Below are positions 25,162-34,719 of a stretch of 64,000 nucleotides of DNA, piece by piece. The DNA is taken from positions 62,001-126,000 of the forward strand of contig CAZNDG010000001.1 in NCBI GenBank assembly GCA_964571695.1, given 5' to 3'. Both the position numbers and the translations under genes were made by a program. Origin of the DNA: UBA8958 sp964571695. Its GTDB lineage: Bacteria > Desulfobacterota > Syntrophia > Syntrophales > UBA8958. The notes beneath the pieces are model-generated. The model made no database searches. It had not been told where the DNA came from and was given only the letters and a program-made list of their open reading frames with translations. The first letter of the stretch is position 1. Each line of letters opens with the position of its first letter.

Positions 25162-26264
25162 TCCCCTGTAGCGATCCCCATGCCTCGTATTTGTCCTGCC
25201 GGGTGGAAATCGACGGCGCCGTCGCCGCCGTGCTCGCGGGCGGCCGGTACATCCTGGGCAAAGAAGTGGAGGCCCTGGAAAGAGAATTTGCCGCTTTCTC
25301 CGGCTGCCGTTACGGCATTGGAGTGGGCAGTGGCACCGAGTCTATCCATATCGCCCTGCGGGCTTGCGGCATCGGCGCCGGAGACGAGGTCATCACCGTC
25401 TCCCACACCGCCGTCGCCACCGTGGCGGCCATTGAAGCCGCCGGGGCGACGCCGGTCCTGGTGGATATAGAGCCAGGCTATTTCACCATCGACCCGGCAA
25501 AGGTGCAAAAGGCGATTAGCCCCCGCACCAAGGCCGTCATCCCGGTCCACCTTTACGGTCAAACCGCCGAGATGTCGGCCGTCACGGATATCGCCCGGGA
25601 AAAGGGGCTCCGGATCATCGAAGACTGCGCTCAGGCCCACGGTGCATCCTATCGAGACCGTCCGGCGGGATCATGGGGAGACCTGGCCTGTTTCAGCTTC
25701 TACCCTACGAAGAATCTCGGCGCATTCGGCGACGGAGGCATGGTAACCACCAGCGATGGGGAACTGGCGTCGAGATGCCGCCTCCTCCGGGAATACGGAT
25801 GGGCGGAGCGGTACGTCAGTTCCCAGCCGGGTTTCAATTCCCGGTTGGATGAAATCCAGGCCGCCATCCTCCGCGTAAAACTTGCCCGATTGGCATCCGA
25901 CAATGTAAGACGCCGCCAGCTCGCCGACCGTTACGACCTGCTTCTGGCCACGGCCGTCCGTACCCCAAGGCGTCGGCCGGGATCCCGCCATGTCTTTCAC
26001 CTCTATGTGGTCCGCGCCGCCGCGCGGGACCGGCTGCGGAATCACTTGCATCACCTCGGCATCGGCACGCTTATCCATTACCCGGTCCCCGTTCACCTCC
26101 AACCGGCCTACCGGGGACGTATCGACTGCCCGGGCGGAATGGAGGAAACTGAACGGGTGGCAGGAGATATTCTCTCCCTGCCCATGTATCCGGAACTCGC
26201 GGTGGAGATGGTACACCGGGTTGCGGAGGCCGTGAAAGGATTCCGGGAGGCGCCGGATGATTGA
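25158..26264 (+). CDS. DegT/DnrJ/EryC1/StrS-family sugar aminotransferase
   Basis: 368 residues, PLP-dependent. The Schiff-base lysine is Lys185 in FSFYPTKNLGAFGDGG, and EDCAQAHGASY supplies the cofactor Asp and His. SGTESIHIALRA and HLYGQTAEM are further family motifs. These enzymes convert NDP-keto-sugars to amino sugars. The start is GTG inside the preceding stop region, with GGAGGT upstream. The end overlaps the next gene by eight bases. With the epimerases nearby it suggests an amino-deoxysugar, as is common in glycosylated flagellins. Confidence 0.93.
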   Translation: MIPCSDPHASYLSCRVEIDGAVAAVLAGGRYILGKEVEALEREFAAFSGCRYGIGVGSGTESIHIALRACGIGAGDEVITVSHTAVATVAAIEAAGATPVLVDIEPGYFTIDPAKVQKAISPRTKAVIPVHLYGQTAEMSAVTDIAREKGLRIIEDCAQAHGASYRDRPAGSWGDLACFSFYPTKNLGAFGDGGMVTTSDGELASRCRLLREYGWAERYVSSQPGFNSRLDEIQAAILRVKLARLASDNVRRRQLADRYDLLLATAVRTPRRRPGSRHVFHLYVVRAAARDRLRNHLHHLGIGTLIHYPVPVHLQPAYRGRIDCPGGMEETERVAGDILSLPMYPELAVEMVHRVAEAVKGFREAPDD

Positions 26265-26715
26265 AGGCGTAATTATCAAGCAATTGATCACCCATGCCGA
26301 CGAGCGCGGCTTTTTCCGGGAACTCATCCGGGTTCAGGATGATTTTTTCACCGAAGGCTTCGGTCAATGGAGTCATTCCCTCATGTACACCGGCGTCGCC
26401 AAGGCGTGGCATATCCACAAGTGTCAGATAGACTGGTGGTATGTGGCCGGAGGGACATTGAAAGCCGCCCTTCACGACACCCGGACCACATCTCCCACCC
26501 GGGGAGAAACCATGGAATTGCTTATGGGGGATAATCAGCCGGCGGCCATCCTGCGCATTCCCCCCGGGGTGGCCCATGGCTGCAAATGCCTCCAGGGGCC
26601 ATGCCACCTCTTTTATATAACATCCTCGATCTACGATCCCGCCGACGAGGGCCGCATCGGGCACGACGACCCGGCAATCGGCTATGACTGGTCAAGAGGT
26701 CCGGAAATAAAGTGA
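26257..26715 (+). CDS. dTDP-sugar 3,5-epimerase-like cupin (RfbC family)
   Basis: 152 residues of cupin type. The series ADERGFFREL, WSHSLMYTGVAKAWHIHK, DWWYVAGGTLKAALHD and RIPPGVAHGCKCL is that of dTDP-4-dehydrorhamnose 3,5-epimerase relatives, with the active-site His in AWHIHK. It is shorter than RfbC proper (about 180), so it may epimerise at one carbon only or isomerise a keto-sugar. Overlaps both neighbours slightly. Confidence 0.82.
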   Translation: MIEGVIIKQLITHADERGFFRELIRVQDDFFTEGFGQWSHSLMYTGVAKAWHIHKCQIDWWYVAGGTLKAALHDTRTTSPTRGETMELLMGDNQPAAILRIPPGVAHGCKCLQGPCHLFYITSSIYDPADEGRIGHDDPAIGYDWSRGPEIK

Positions 26716-27695
26716 TTCGGGAAGCCCTTATAGATAAAAGCATTATGATCACCGGCGCGGGAGGCTATATCGCCGCCAACCTTACGGCTGCTCTGGCAGA
26801 TACGCCCTGCCGCATCCTGCGGATCGACAAACCGGGCGCTGCCTTTCCCCCCTTGGCCGGCCGGGGTCCGGAAATCCGTGACCTGGAGATGGACATCCGG
26901 CGCCGTGACGCCTGGGAAGGAGTTCTCGATGACGTGGACATCGTTTATCATTTGGCCGCGCAAACCAGCGTCTATGCGGCAGATCGCGACCCGGAAGCCG
27001 ATCTGGAAACAAACGTGCTCCCCCTCCTGAACCTTTTGACATCCTGCCGGAGGCAGGGTCTGAATCCGGCCGTAATCTTTGCCGGCACCGTAACGGAGGC
27101 GGGATTGACCGAGACGCTGCCGGTGAATGAGGATCATCCCGACCGCCCCATCACCATCTACGACCTCCACAAACTCGCCGCCGAGCGTTATTTGCTTCAC
27201 TTCACCGCCAACAATACTGTCCGGGGGGTGGCGTTACGGCTGGCCAATGTTTATGGACCAGGGCCGAAAAGCGGCAGCGCCGATCGGGGCATCCTCAATG
27301 CCATGATCCGCAAGGCCATAGGAGGACAGGAACTGACTATTTATGGAGAAGGGGACTGCCGGCGCGATTATGTCTTCATAGGTGATGTAGTGGCGGCCTT
27401 GCTGCGGGCGGCGGTTCATATCGATTCCATCGCGGGACGATATTTCGTGATCGGCAGCGGCCTCGGTCATACCGTCGCCCAAGCCATCCGCATGGCAGCG
27501 GAAAGGGTTGAACTGAAAACAGGACGGAGGGTGACGATCCGAAACATCGAAGCTCCGGCGGATCTGTCACCCATCGAATACCGGCACTTCGTGGCGGATT
27601 CGGGCCGCTTTTCACAGCTTACGGGCTGGCGGCCCCGCTACTCCCTCCCGGAGGGAATCGACGCTACGATAATGGATTTTCTCGCAGGGGGATAA
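26712..27695 (+). CDS. NAD-dependent sugar epimerase/dehydratase (SDR)
   Basis: 327 residues. The Rossmann motif GAGGYIAANL appears near the N-terminus, then VYHLAAQTSVYAADRDP, the catalytic Tyr/Lys in IYDLHKLAAE (YxxxK), and RLANVYGPGPKSGSADRG. Extended SDR family acting on NDP-sugars; whether it is an epimerase, dehydratase or reductase cannot be decided. The start is GTG, overlapping the preceding stop as GTGA. Confidence 0.88.
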   Translation: MIREALIDKSIMITGAGGYIAANLTAALADTPCRILRIDKPGAAFPPLAGRGPEIRDLEMDIRRRDAWEGVLDDVDIVYHLAAQTSVYAADRDPEADLETNVLPLLNLLTSCRRQGLNPAVIFAGTVTEAGLTETLPVNEDHPDRPITIYDLHKLAAERYLLHFTANNTVRGVALRLANVYGPGPKSGSADRGILNAMIRKAIGGQELTIYGEGDCRRDYVFIGDVVAALLRAAVHIDSIAGRYFVIGSGLGHTVAQAIRMAAERVELKTGRRVTIRNIEAPADLSPIEYRHFVADSGRFSQLTGWRPRYSLPEGIDATIMDFLAGG

Positions 27696-27701
27696 CGATA
27701 A

Positions 27702-28625
27702 ATGCAGACCGACCCTACCTCCGCAAGCCCTCTGTGGAAACGGATCAACGCCACCGCTTTGGCGGCGGATAAATTGAACGATCTGAGCGACTTCAAGAGT
27801 TCGGACGTGAACTTTCGCCTGGCCCTCTGGAACCCCCATACCAACGGCGTCCGGTATTTGAAAACCCTGACCTACAATCTATGCACGGCGCTCACCCCGG
27901 CGCAGCTTTCCCGGCTGGCGATGATCGGGAACCGCGGCGAGGGCCAGCCGATCTCGATAACATATGAAGGTCAATCGATTTGCATGGACTATCTCCAGGC
28001 CCTCTACGAGATCGAATTCGTTTCCGCCCACCTGTCCCTTAAGGAAGGGGCAATCCTGGAAATCGGCGCGGGATATGGACGCACCGCCCATGCCTTCCTC
28101 TCCTGTTTTCCCATCGCCTCCTACACCATCGTCGATCTACCCAACTGTCTGGAATTGTCCCGCCGCTATCTGGCCGCGGTTCTTGGTGCGGGGGAGTATG
28201 CCAAATTGAGATTCTTGTCTCCCGAAGCCTTTTTCGCCGGCGCAACAACGGGGTTTGACCTTTGCCTGAACATAGATTCCTTCGCGGAAATGGAGGAGAC
28301 CACGGTATTGAATTATCTTCGCATAATTGCCTCGCTCGGCCGCTGTTTCTATGTGAAGAATCCCGTGGGCAAATACCGGGACGCATCCCTGAGCACGGCG
28401 ATGAACCGGGATGAGGCATCGCTGGCCCTGAAGATGGGTTTATTGCGGGAGGTGCTGGACATCCACGACAACCGGGCGGTGGCCGCGCAACGACAGCGGT
28501 TTCTTGAGGCCTATTGTCCCGGAGGCGACTGGACCGTTCTGGCCGACGGCTGGGCGCGTCCCTGGAGCTATTACTGGCAGGCCATCTACCGGCGATGTCC
28601 CGCCGGGAAAGAGGGGGAATCATGA
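27702..28625 (+). CDS. Putative sugar O-methyltransferase
   Basis: 307 residues. The SAM-binding loop is ILEIGAGYGRTAHAF, followed by YTIVDLPNCLELSRRYL and DLCLNIDSFAEME, a pattern typical of the putative sugar O-methyltransferase family found in polysaccharide clusters. C-terminal half without further motifs. It begins six bases after the SDR gene and overlaps the next by four bases, so it belongs to the same operon. Confidence 0.78.
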   Translation: MQTDPTSASPLWKRINATALAADKLNDLSDFKSSDVNFRLALWNPHTNGVRYLKTLTYNLCTALTPAQLSRLAMIGNRGEGQPISITYEGQSICMDYLQALYEIEFVSAHLSLKEGAILEIGAGYGRTAHAFLSCFPIASYTIVDLPNCLELSRRYLAAVLGAGEYAKLRFLSPEAFFAGATTGFDLCLNIDSFAEMEETTVLNYLRIIASLGRCFYVKNPVGKYRDASLSTAMNRDEASLALKMGLLREVLDIHDNRAVAAQRQRFLEAYCPGGDWTVLADGWARPWSYYWQAIYRRCPAGKEGES

Positions 28626-29632
28626 AGGACCGGGAAACAGAAATCCAAACCGCCCTAACCGGCCGGAGGATCCTCATCCTCGGCGGCCTGGGATTTATCG
28701 GCAGTAACCTGGCGGCCTTTTGCGTCGCGGCGGGGGCAAAGGTTCTCATATTCGACAACCTCGATCCCCATTCCGGGGGAAATCTCTACAACATCGCCCC
28801 TATCAGGAAGGATGTTTCCCTACACTTCCACGACATCCTCGATTTCGACCGGCTGGTGCATCACATCACCGATCAGGACATCATTATCAATTGCGCGGCC
28901 TCGACTTCCCACCCCTACTCCATGCGGGAACCCTGGATCGATCTCGACGTCAACAGCCGGGGGGTAGTCAACATCCTGGAGGCGATCCGGCGCTTCAACG
29001 CCGAAGCCCGCTTCATCCATTTGGGAACCTCCACCCAACTGGGGAAACTGGTTTACCAGCCGGCGGATGAAAACCACCCGGAATTTCCCACCGACATCTA
29101 CTCAGCCAACAAGAGCGTCTCGGAGAAATACGTCCTGATCTACGCCAAGGCCTATAAAATCAGGGCTACGGTCATCAGACTGGCCAACGTCTATGGTCCC
29201 CGGGCCACCATAAGGAGCCCGGAGTTCACCTTCAATAACTATTTTGTCGGCCTGGCCCTCAAGAACCAAAGCATTACCGTCTATGGCAGCGGACAGCAGA
29301 AGCGGAACACGGTTTACGTCGAAGATGCGGTCCGGGCCATCATGACGGCGGCCACCGTAGAAGACACCGTGGGCGAGACGCTGTTTGCCGTGGGAGACGA
29401 TCATCACAGCGTGGCGGACATCGCCCGGGCCACCGTGGAGGAGATCGGTGCGGGCAAAGTCGTCTTCGTGGAATGGCCCACGGAACGCAAGCGGATCGAA
29501 ATTGGGGACGCCCTGATCAGCAACGACAAAATCAAGCGCTTCCTGAACTGGCAACCCAGCATCGATCTCCGGACGGGACTGGCCATAACCGGCAAGTATT
29601 ATCAACCCTGTTTGAACAGATATTTAGAGTGA
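28622..29632 (+). CDS. NAD-dependent sugar epimerase/dehydratase (SDR)
   Basis: 336 residues. Cofactor motif GGLGFIGSNLAAF, then INCAASTSHPYSMREP, catalytic YSANKSVSEKY (YxxxK), and RLANVYGPRATIRSPEFTFN. The ATG at 28622 overlaps the previous stop (ATGA); an earlier in-frame ATG at 28514 lies inside the methyltransferase gene and is unlikely. Related to UDP-glucose 4-epimerase and dTDP-glucose dehydratase, substrate unknown. It is one of three SDR genes in this run with different sequences, so they probably catalyse successive steps. Confidence 0.88.
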   Translation: MKDRETEIQTALTGRRILILGGLGFIGSNLAAFCVAAGAKVLIFDNLDPHSGGNLYNIAPIRKDVSLHFHDILDFDRLVHHITDQDIIINCAASTSHPYSMREPWIDLDVNSRGVVNILEAIRRFNAEARFIHLGTSTQLGKLVYQPADENHPEFPTDIYSANKSVSEKYVLIYAKAYKIRATVIRLANVYGPRATIRSPEFTFNNYFVGLALKNQSITVYGSGQQKRNTVYVEDAVRAIMTAATVEDTVGETLFAVGDDHHSVADIARATVEEIGAGKVVFVEWPTERKRIEIGDALISNDKIKRFLNWQPSIDLRTGLAITGKYYQPCLNRYLE

Positions 29633-29636
29633 AGCC

Positions 29637-30578
29637 ATGAAAATATTCATCACCGGCGCCCTGGGGCACATCGGCTCGCGGCTGATTCGAGAGGCACACC
29701 GGTTTGTACCCGCCCCGGAAATCATCATGCTGGACAACCTCTCCACCCAGCGCTACGCCTCTTTGTTCGACCTCCCCGATGTCGCCTCTTATCGTTTCCA
29801 TGCCGGCGATGCTTTGGATGCCGATCTTCCGGCCCTGATGAACGGCGCCGATGCGGTCGTTCACCTCGCCGCCGTAACGGATGCCGCCGGGAGTTTTCAC
29901 ATGCGGGAAAAGGTGGAGTACGTCAATTACAACGCCACCCGGCGGGTTGCGGAAAGCTGCCTGGCCCTCGGAATCCCCATGATTCATCTCTCCTCCACCA
30001 GCGTCTATGGCTCGGCGGCGACGGAAGTGGACGAAGACTGCTCCCCCGACGATCTCAAACCGCAGAGTCCCTATGCGGAGACTAAACTGCGGGAAGAGCG
30101 TCTCCTCCAGGATATGGCCGCGAAGGATGGTTTGCGTCATGTAACCTTCCGCTTCGGGACCATCGTGGGAACATCACCGGGGATGCGTTTCCATACCGCC
30201 GTGAACAAGTTCTGCTGGCAGGCGGTGTTTGGCCAGCCCTTGACGGTATGGCGGACGGCCCTCCATCAGCGGCGACCCTATCTGGATCTCGCCGACGCCC
30301 TGAGCGCAATTTTTTTCTTTATCCGCCGGGGCCGTTTCGACGGCCGGATCTACAATATCGTCTCTCGCAACCTTACGGTCGCCGACATCATCGCCATGAT
30401 CGGGACGCACATCACCGCCCCGGCCATCGACTATGTGGATAACGAAATCATGAATCAGCTCTCGTACGAGGTTTCCAGCCGTCGGGTCCAGGTCCTTGGC
30501 TGGCAGGCGACGGGATCGCTGGAAAACAGCATCGCGGCGACGATCGCGTTGCTGCGCCGGGCAGGAGGGAGGCCATGA
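29637..30578 (+). CDS. NAD-dependent sugar epimerase/reductase (SDR)
   Basis: 313 residues. GALGHIGSRLIREA is the dinucleotide motif, VVHLAAVTDAAGSF follows, and the catalytic residues are SSTSVYG and YAETKLREE. FRFGTIVGTSPGMRFH matches the substrate-binding half of extended SDRs. It begins four bases after the preceding gene and overlaps the next by four (ATGA). Confidence 0.88.
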   Translation: MKIFITGALGHIGSRLIREAHRFVPAPEIIMLDNLSTQRYASLFDLPDVASYRFHAGDALDADLPALMNGADAVVHLAAVTDAAGSFHMREKVEYVNYNATRRVAESCLALGIPMIHLSSTSVYGSAATEVDEDCSPDDLKPQSPYAETKLREERLLQDMAAKDGLRHVTFRFGTIVGTSPGMRFHTAVNKFCWQAVFGQPLTVWRTALHQRRPYLDLADALSAIFFFIRRGRFDGRIYNIVSRNLTVADIIAMIGTHITAPAIDYVDNEIMNQLSYEVSSRRVQVLGWQATGSLENSIAATIALLRRAGGRP

Positions 30579-31324
30579 CGGAAAAGAAGATGTACAGCCG
30601 GGAAGAATTCGAGACCATGCGCCGGGAGGCCGCCGCGACGATGAGCGGCGATACCGGCCTGGCAAACCGGGCCCGGGAGGTTCTCATCGATGCCGACCGC
30701 TACCACTGGATTCACCAAACGACCTGGTTTGGCGAACCGATCCTCAATCTTCCCCAGGATATGTTCGCCATGCAGGAAATCATCTACCGGAGTCGTCCCC
30801 GGTATATCCTGGAGATAGGTGTGGCCTGGGGCGGGAGCCTCCTTTTCTATGCCACCCTGCTCCAGGTCCTGGGCGGTGAAAAGGTGATCGGAGTGGACGT
30901 TTACATCCCCCCGGACCTCCGGAACAGATTGGCGGGTCATGGACCCCTGTCGGAGCGTCTCGTCCTCATCGAGGGATCGTCCACGGAGGAGGCGACCATC
31001 GCCAAGGTGTCGGAAATCCTGGGTGCGAGCCGGGAGGTCCTGGTAATCCTCGATTCCCACCACAGCCATGCCCATGTACTGGCGGAGCTGAGGCTTTACT
31101 CCCCCCTGATCGGCAAGGGAAATTTCCTGGTCTGCGGCGATACGATCATCGAATATATGCCCACAGAGACGCATCGTCCCCGCCCCTGGGGTCCGGGCAA
31201 CAGTCCCCAAACCGCCCTGCGGGAATTCCTCTCGGAAACCGACCGTTTTGCCGTGGACGGCGATGTGGACGGAAAGCTTCTGTTCACCTGCAATCCCGGC
31301 GGCTACCTAAGATGCGTCAAATGA
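30575..31324 (+). CDS. CmcI-like (cephalosporin hydroxylase family) methyltransferase
   Basis: 249 residues. ILEIGVAWGGSLLFYATLL is the SAM-binding motif of the CmcI/rhamnosyl O-methyltransferase family, followed by VIGVDVYIPP, VILDSHHSHAHVLAEL and GNFLVCGDTI. Despite the family name these proteins are usually sugar O-methyltransferases. Last gene of the coupled run; the dispersed repeat at 31326 follows directly. Confidence 0.85.
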   Translation: MTEKKMYSREEFETMRREAAATMSGDTGLANRAREVLIDADRYHWIHQTTWFGEPILNLPQDMFAMQEIIYRSRPRYILEIGVAWGGSLLFYATLLQVLGGEKVIGVDVYIPPDLRNRLAGHGPLSERLVLIEGSSTEEATIAKVSEILGASREVLVILDSHHSHAHVLAELRLYSPLIGKGNFLVCGDTIIEYMPTETHRPRPWGPGNSPQTALREFLSETDRFAVDGDVDGKLLFTCNPGGYLRCVK

Positions 31325-31325
31325 A

Positions 31326-31394
31326 GCGTTTACATGAAAATGCCCACAAATAGCCGGATATTTTCATCTTTCGTTGTGCCCGGAACGGGCATGA
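31326..31394 (+). repeat. Dispersed ~65-bp imperfect repeat, copy 2
   Basis: Aligns with 11107-11172 through CCGGA, TTTCAT, TCGTTGTGCC and GGCATGA. The hairpin TGCCC-GGAAC-GGGCA is better formed in this copy. It starts one base after the stop codon of the CmcI-like gene and may serve as a transcript end. Confidence 0.55.
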
Positions 31395-31445
31395 TGTTTA
31401 ATTTAATGAACACAGGGAATATGCCAGAATCGTCCGGTCCGGATT

Positions 31446-34400
31446 ATGAAGAAGAAACTTAAAAAGAACGACCTCCGCTCAAAACACAACCAGGATGAAC
31501 TGCTCGTTTCGGTGTGCCTCATCGCGAGAAACGAGGAAAAATACATCGAACAGTGCCTCCGGAGCGTCAAACGCGTGGCCGATGAAATAATCCTCGTCGA
31601 TACGGGCTCTACCGACCGCACCGTGGAACTGGCCCGGAAGTTTACCGACCGGATCTATTTCCATCCCTGGCAGGACAGCTTCAGCGAGGCCCGGAACCAT
31701 TACCTCACCTACGCCAGAGGGAAGTGGATCTTTCAGATCGACGCCGACGAGGAGCTCTTCCGGGAGGATATCCCCCTTATACGCCCTGCTTTGGCCGATC
31801 CGGACGTGGATGCCATTATGGTCCAGATCATAAGCTATTCCCAGCAGGGGCAGGGTAAGGGCATCCACTGCGTGGAGCGCATCTTCCGCAACAACGGTGT
31901 CATCCGTTATGAAGGGCGGGTCCACAACCGTCTCATAGGTATAAATAACCCTACCCTTTCCCGGATTCGACTCCATCATTACGGCTATGACCTGGCGGGG
32001 GGTGAATCGGAAAAGAAGTTTCGGCGCACCGAGGGCCTCCTGAAGAAGGACCTCGAGGAAAACCCGGATAATCCTTATACCCACCACTATTTGAGCTGTT
32101 CCTATCTAAGCCGGGAGATGTACGACCGGGTCGTCTTCCATGGGCGGGAAGCCCTTCGCTTCGCCGCCTCCACGGGAAACGACGATGTCGCCTTCCTCTG
32201 GACCCGCTACAATGTTTCGCTGGCCCAATACCGGATGAAGGACTCGACCGCGGCCAGGGAAACCGCCCTGGAATCCCTGGCCCGTTTTCCCGATCACCTG
32301 GATGCCCATTTCATGATGATTGTCATCGGTTTCGACAACAAGAACTGGGGGGAGGTGGTAAATCACGGTGAGAGTTACCTGCGCCTGAGCGCCGCCCTGA
32401 AAAGAAATCCCACCCGATTCGGACGCCTGGCCTGCTGTTCCCTGAACGAAGCCTGGAACATCCACGTCCTTGTCGGCATCGCCTATGATGAACTGGACGA
32501 GGCAAAAAAGGCCGAGGAGTCGTTCCGCCGGGCGGAGGCATCCGCGCCGGACCCCTTCCCGGCCCTGCGGGCCGTGGGCATTTATTATGCCCGAAAAGGC
32601 CGTTCCGCTCCCGCCCGGCATTATCTGGAAAAGGCCCGGCGGCGGCAAGCGGACGATGAAACGGTTCGAATGCTCCTGGCCGATCTCGACCGCCAATCCT
32701 CGTCATCCGTACCGGCGCCTACGATCAGCGCCTGTATGATCGTCAAAAACGAGGAGGCCTTTCTGGAGAATTGTCTCCGAAGCATCAAGGACTGGGTGGA
32801 TGAAATCATTGTCGTCGATACGGGTTCCACGGACAAAACCGTTGAGATTGCGAGAAGATTTACCGACAAGGTCTATTTCCACCCCTGGCGCGACAGCTTC
32901 AGCGAGGCCCGCAACATCTCCATGGGTTATGCCACGGGCGACTGGATATTGACCATCGATGCCGACGAGGAACTGGTGGCCGGCTCCGGAGAATACCTCC
33001 GCCAGGCGGTCCGGGAGGCCGGGGAGGCCGACGCGATCTACGCCAACGTAATCAGCGTTTATAGCGGCGGCAGGAAAACGGCCCGCCACAACTCGGAGCG
33101 GCTCCTAAAAAACAACGGCAATATCCGTTACGAAGGTCGGGTCCATAACCGGGTGGCCGGGGTGACCAGGCACGGCATGTCCAAAGTCGAGATGATGCAC
33201 TACGGATACAATGTCGAGGAAAAGAAGGCCCAGGAGAAATTCTTCCGCACCGTGGCGCTCCTGAAGGCACAGATCGCCGACAATCCCGGCAACCCCATGC
33301 CCCATCACTACCTGGGGACGTCCTACCTGGCCCGGGGGATGTACAAAGAGAGCCTGGAGGAATCTCTAAAGGCCCTCGATCTTGCGGAAAGCAAGGGGGT
33401 GGATGACGTTTTGTATCTCTCGACCCATCACAACGCGGCCATGGCATTCTTGTCTCTCCATGATCTGGACGGGGCCCGGGAATACTCGCTCCGGGCCTTG
33501 AAAAAATATCCCGATCATCTCGACTCGCTCTACATAATGATCCAAATCTGCGGTGAAAGCGGACAATGGACGGAGCTGCTGAACTACGGCCGGCGTTTCC
33601 TTGCCCTGCGGGAGATCCTCGAACTTCATCCCGAACGGGCGGGGGTCATCCTCAACAGCAGCCTCCGGGAAGGAGGGACGGCGCATATGCTCATGGGGCA
33701 TGCCCATCACACCCTGGGTAATGCCGCCGACCGGGACCGTCACTATGGGGCGGCCGTCGAACAGTCAGGGGATAAATGGCGCTTTCTGCTCCAGATCGGC
33801 ATCTTCCACACCGACCGTTCCGGGGATCTCCCCCTGGGCCGCCGGTATCTCGACCTAGCCCGCCAGGAAGCCCCCACCGAACCGGCGTTGTGGTTCATGC
33901 TTTCCAAATGGTGCAATCTCGCCGGCAACCTTGATGAGGAAAGGTCATCCCTGAAGAGGTTATGGCAACTGGGGACGGAAGACACGGAACTTCTCAACCG
34001 GCTGGCCGCCCTCTCCCTGGCGGCGGATGATCCGGAAACGGCGGAACGGGCGCTGGCGGATCTTCTCAAGGCTGAACCCGACAATTATCAAGGGTTGGTC
34101 AATCAGGCCGTTCTCAAGCGCCGGCAAAACGACCTCGCCGGGGCGGTCGCCGCCTGCGAGCGGGCCATCGCCATCGATCCGGGCCGGCCCGGCCCGTGGA
34201 TGAACCTGGGGGAGATCTCCCTGTCTCTCGGCGATCTGGATAACGCCGCCGCTTTCTTCACCAGGATTATTACCCTGGAAGGACCGCCCATAAAGGCGCT
34301 GCTTTATCTGTGTGAAGTCGATCTCCGGCGAAGCGACATCGAGGGTTTCATCCACTGGTGCAACCGACTGCTGGCCGCCCTGGACCTTCCCCGGGAGCGC

Positions 34401-34526
34401 ACCATTCACACGCTCGATGATCTTGTCGCAATCGTTCAGGAAATTCATACCGCCTTTCCCCCTTCGGAAGAATTTGCCGCCCAAACCGCCCGGATACTCT
34501 CTTTGTTGCCGGTTCAACGCCACTGA
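31446..34526 (+). CDS. Tandem GT2 glycosyltransferase with two TPR modules
   Basis: 1026 residues made of an internal duplication. Unit 1 (about 22-415) and unit 2 (about 427-810) each begin with a GT2 domain (VCLIARNEE / ACMIVKNEE, VDTGSTD, HPW.DSFSEARN, and the metal-binding DADEEL at 99-104 and 505-510) followed by TPR repeats. A further TPR array runs from 820 to the end (LVNQAVLKRRQNDLAGAVAACERAIAID). GT2-TPR proteins often glycosylate proteins; the location 376 bp before the flagellin gene makes flagellin the likely acceptor. Both active sites look intact. No membrane segment. Confidence 0.88.
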   Translation: MKKKLKKNDLRSKHNQDELLVSVCLIARNEEKYIEQCLRSVKRVADEIILVDTGSTDRTVELARKFTDRIYFHPWQDSFSEARNHYLTYARGKWIFQIDADEELFREDIPLIRPALADPDVDAIMVQIISYSQQGQGKGIHCVERIFRNNGVIRYEGRVHNRLIGINNPTLSRIRLHHYGYDLAGGESEKKFRRTEGLLKKDLEENPDNPYTHHYLSCSYLSREMYDRVVFHGREALRFAASTGNDDVAFLWTRYNVSLAQYRMKDSTAARETALESLARFPDHLDAHFMMIVIGFDNKNWGEVVNHGESYLRLSAALKRNPTRFGRLACCSLNEAWNIHVLVGIAYDELDEAKKAEESFRRAEASAPDPFPALRAVGIYYARKGRSAPARHYLEKARRRQADDETVRMLLADLDRQSSSSVPAPTISACMIVKNEEAFLENCLRSIKDWVDEIIVVDTGSTDKTVEIARRFTDKVYFHPWRDSFSEARNISMGYATGDWILTIDADEELVAGSGEYLRQAVREAGEADAIYANVISVYSGGRKTARHNSERLLKNNGNIRYEGRVHNRVAGVTRHGMSKVEMMHYGYNVEEKKAQEKFFRTVALLKAQIADNPGNPMPHHYLGTSYLARGMYKESLEESLKALDLAESKGVDDVLYLSTHHNAAMAFLSLHDLDGAREYSLRALKKYPDHLDSLYIMIQICGESGQWTELLNYGRRFLALREILELHPERAGVILNSSLREGGTAHMLMGHAHHTLGNAADRDRHYGAAVEQSGDKWRFLLQIGIFHTDRSGDLPLGRRYLDLARQEAPTEPALWFMLSKWCNLAGNLDEERSSLKRLWQLGTEDTELLNRLAALSLAADDPETAERALADLLKAEPDNYQGLVNQAVLKRRQNDLAGAVAACERAIAIDPGRPGPWMNLGEISLSLGDLDNAAAFFTRIITLEGPPIKALLYLCEVDLRRSDIEGFIHWCNRLLAALDLPRERTIHTLDDLVAIVQEIHTAFPPSEEFAAQTARILSLLPVQRH

Positions 34527-34719
34527 TTTTTTTATCGTCCCGTCAATTTTGATGACTGAGTAAAAAGTCAAAAATTCCCCTTTGGGACGGCGTCTTAAAA
34601 TAATCCACAGCAGAGGCGCGCGATTCCTGAGTAATGAGGAGTACTTGGACGTAAGTTGCAGTGACGAGGGATGAAGTGCAACGAAACATCCGGACTTTTT
34701 CGACGCCCTCTTTTTCCTC

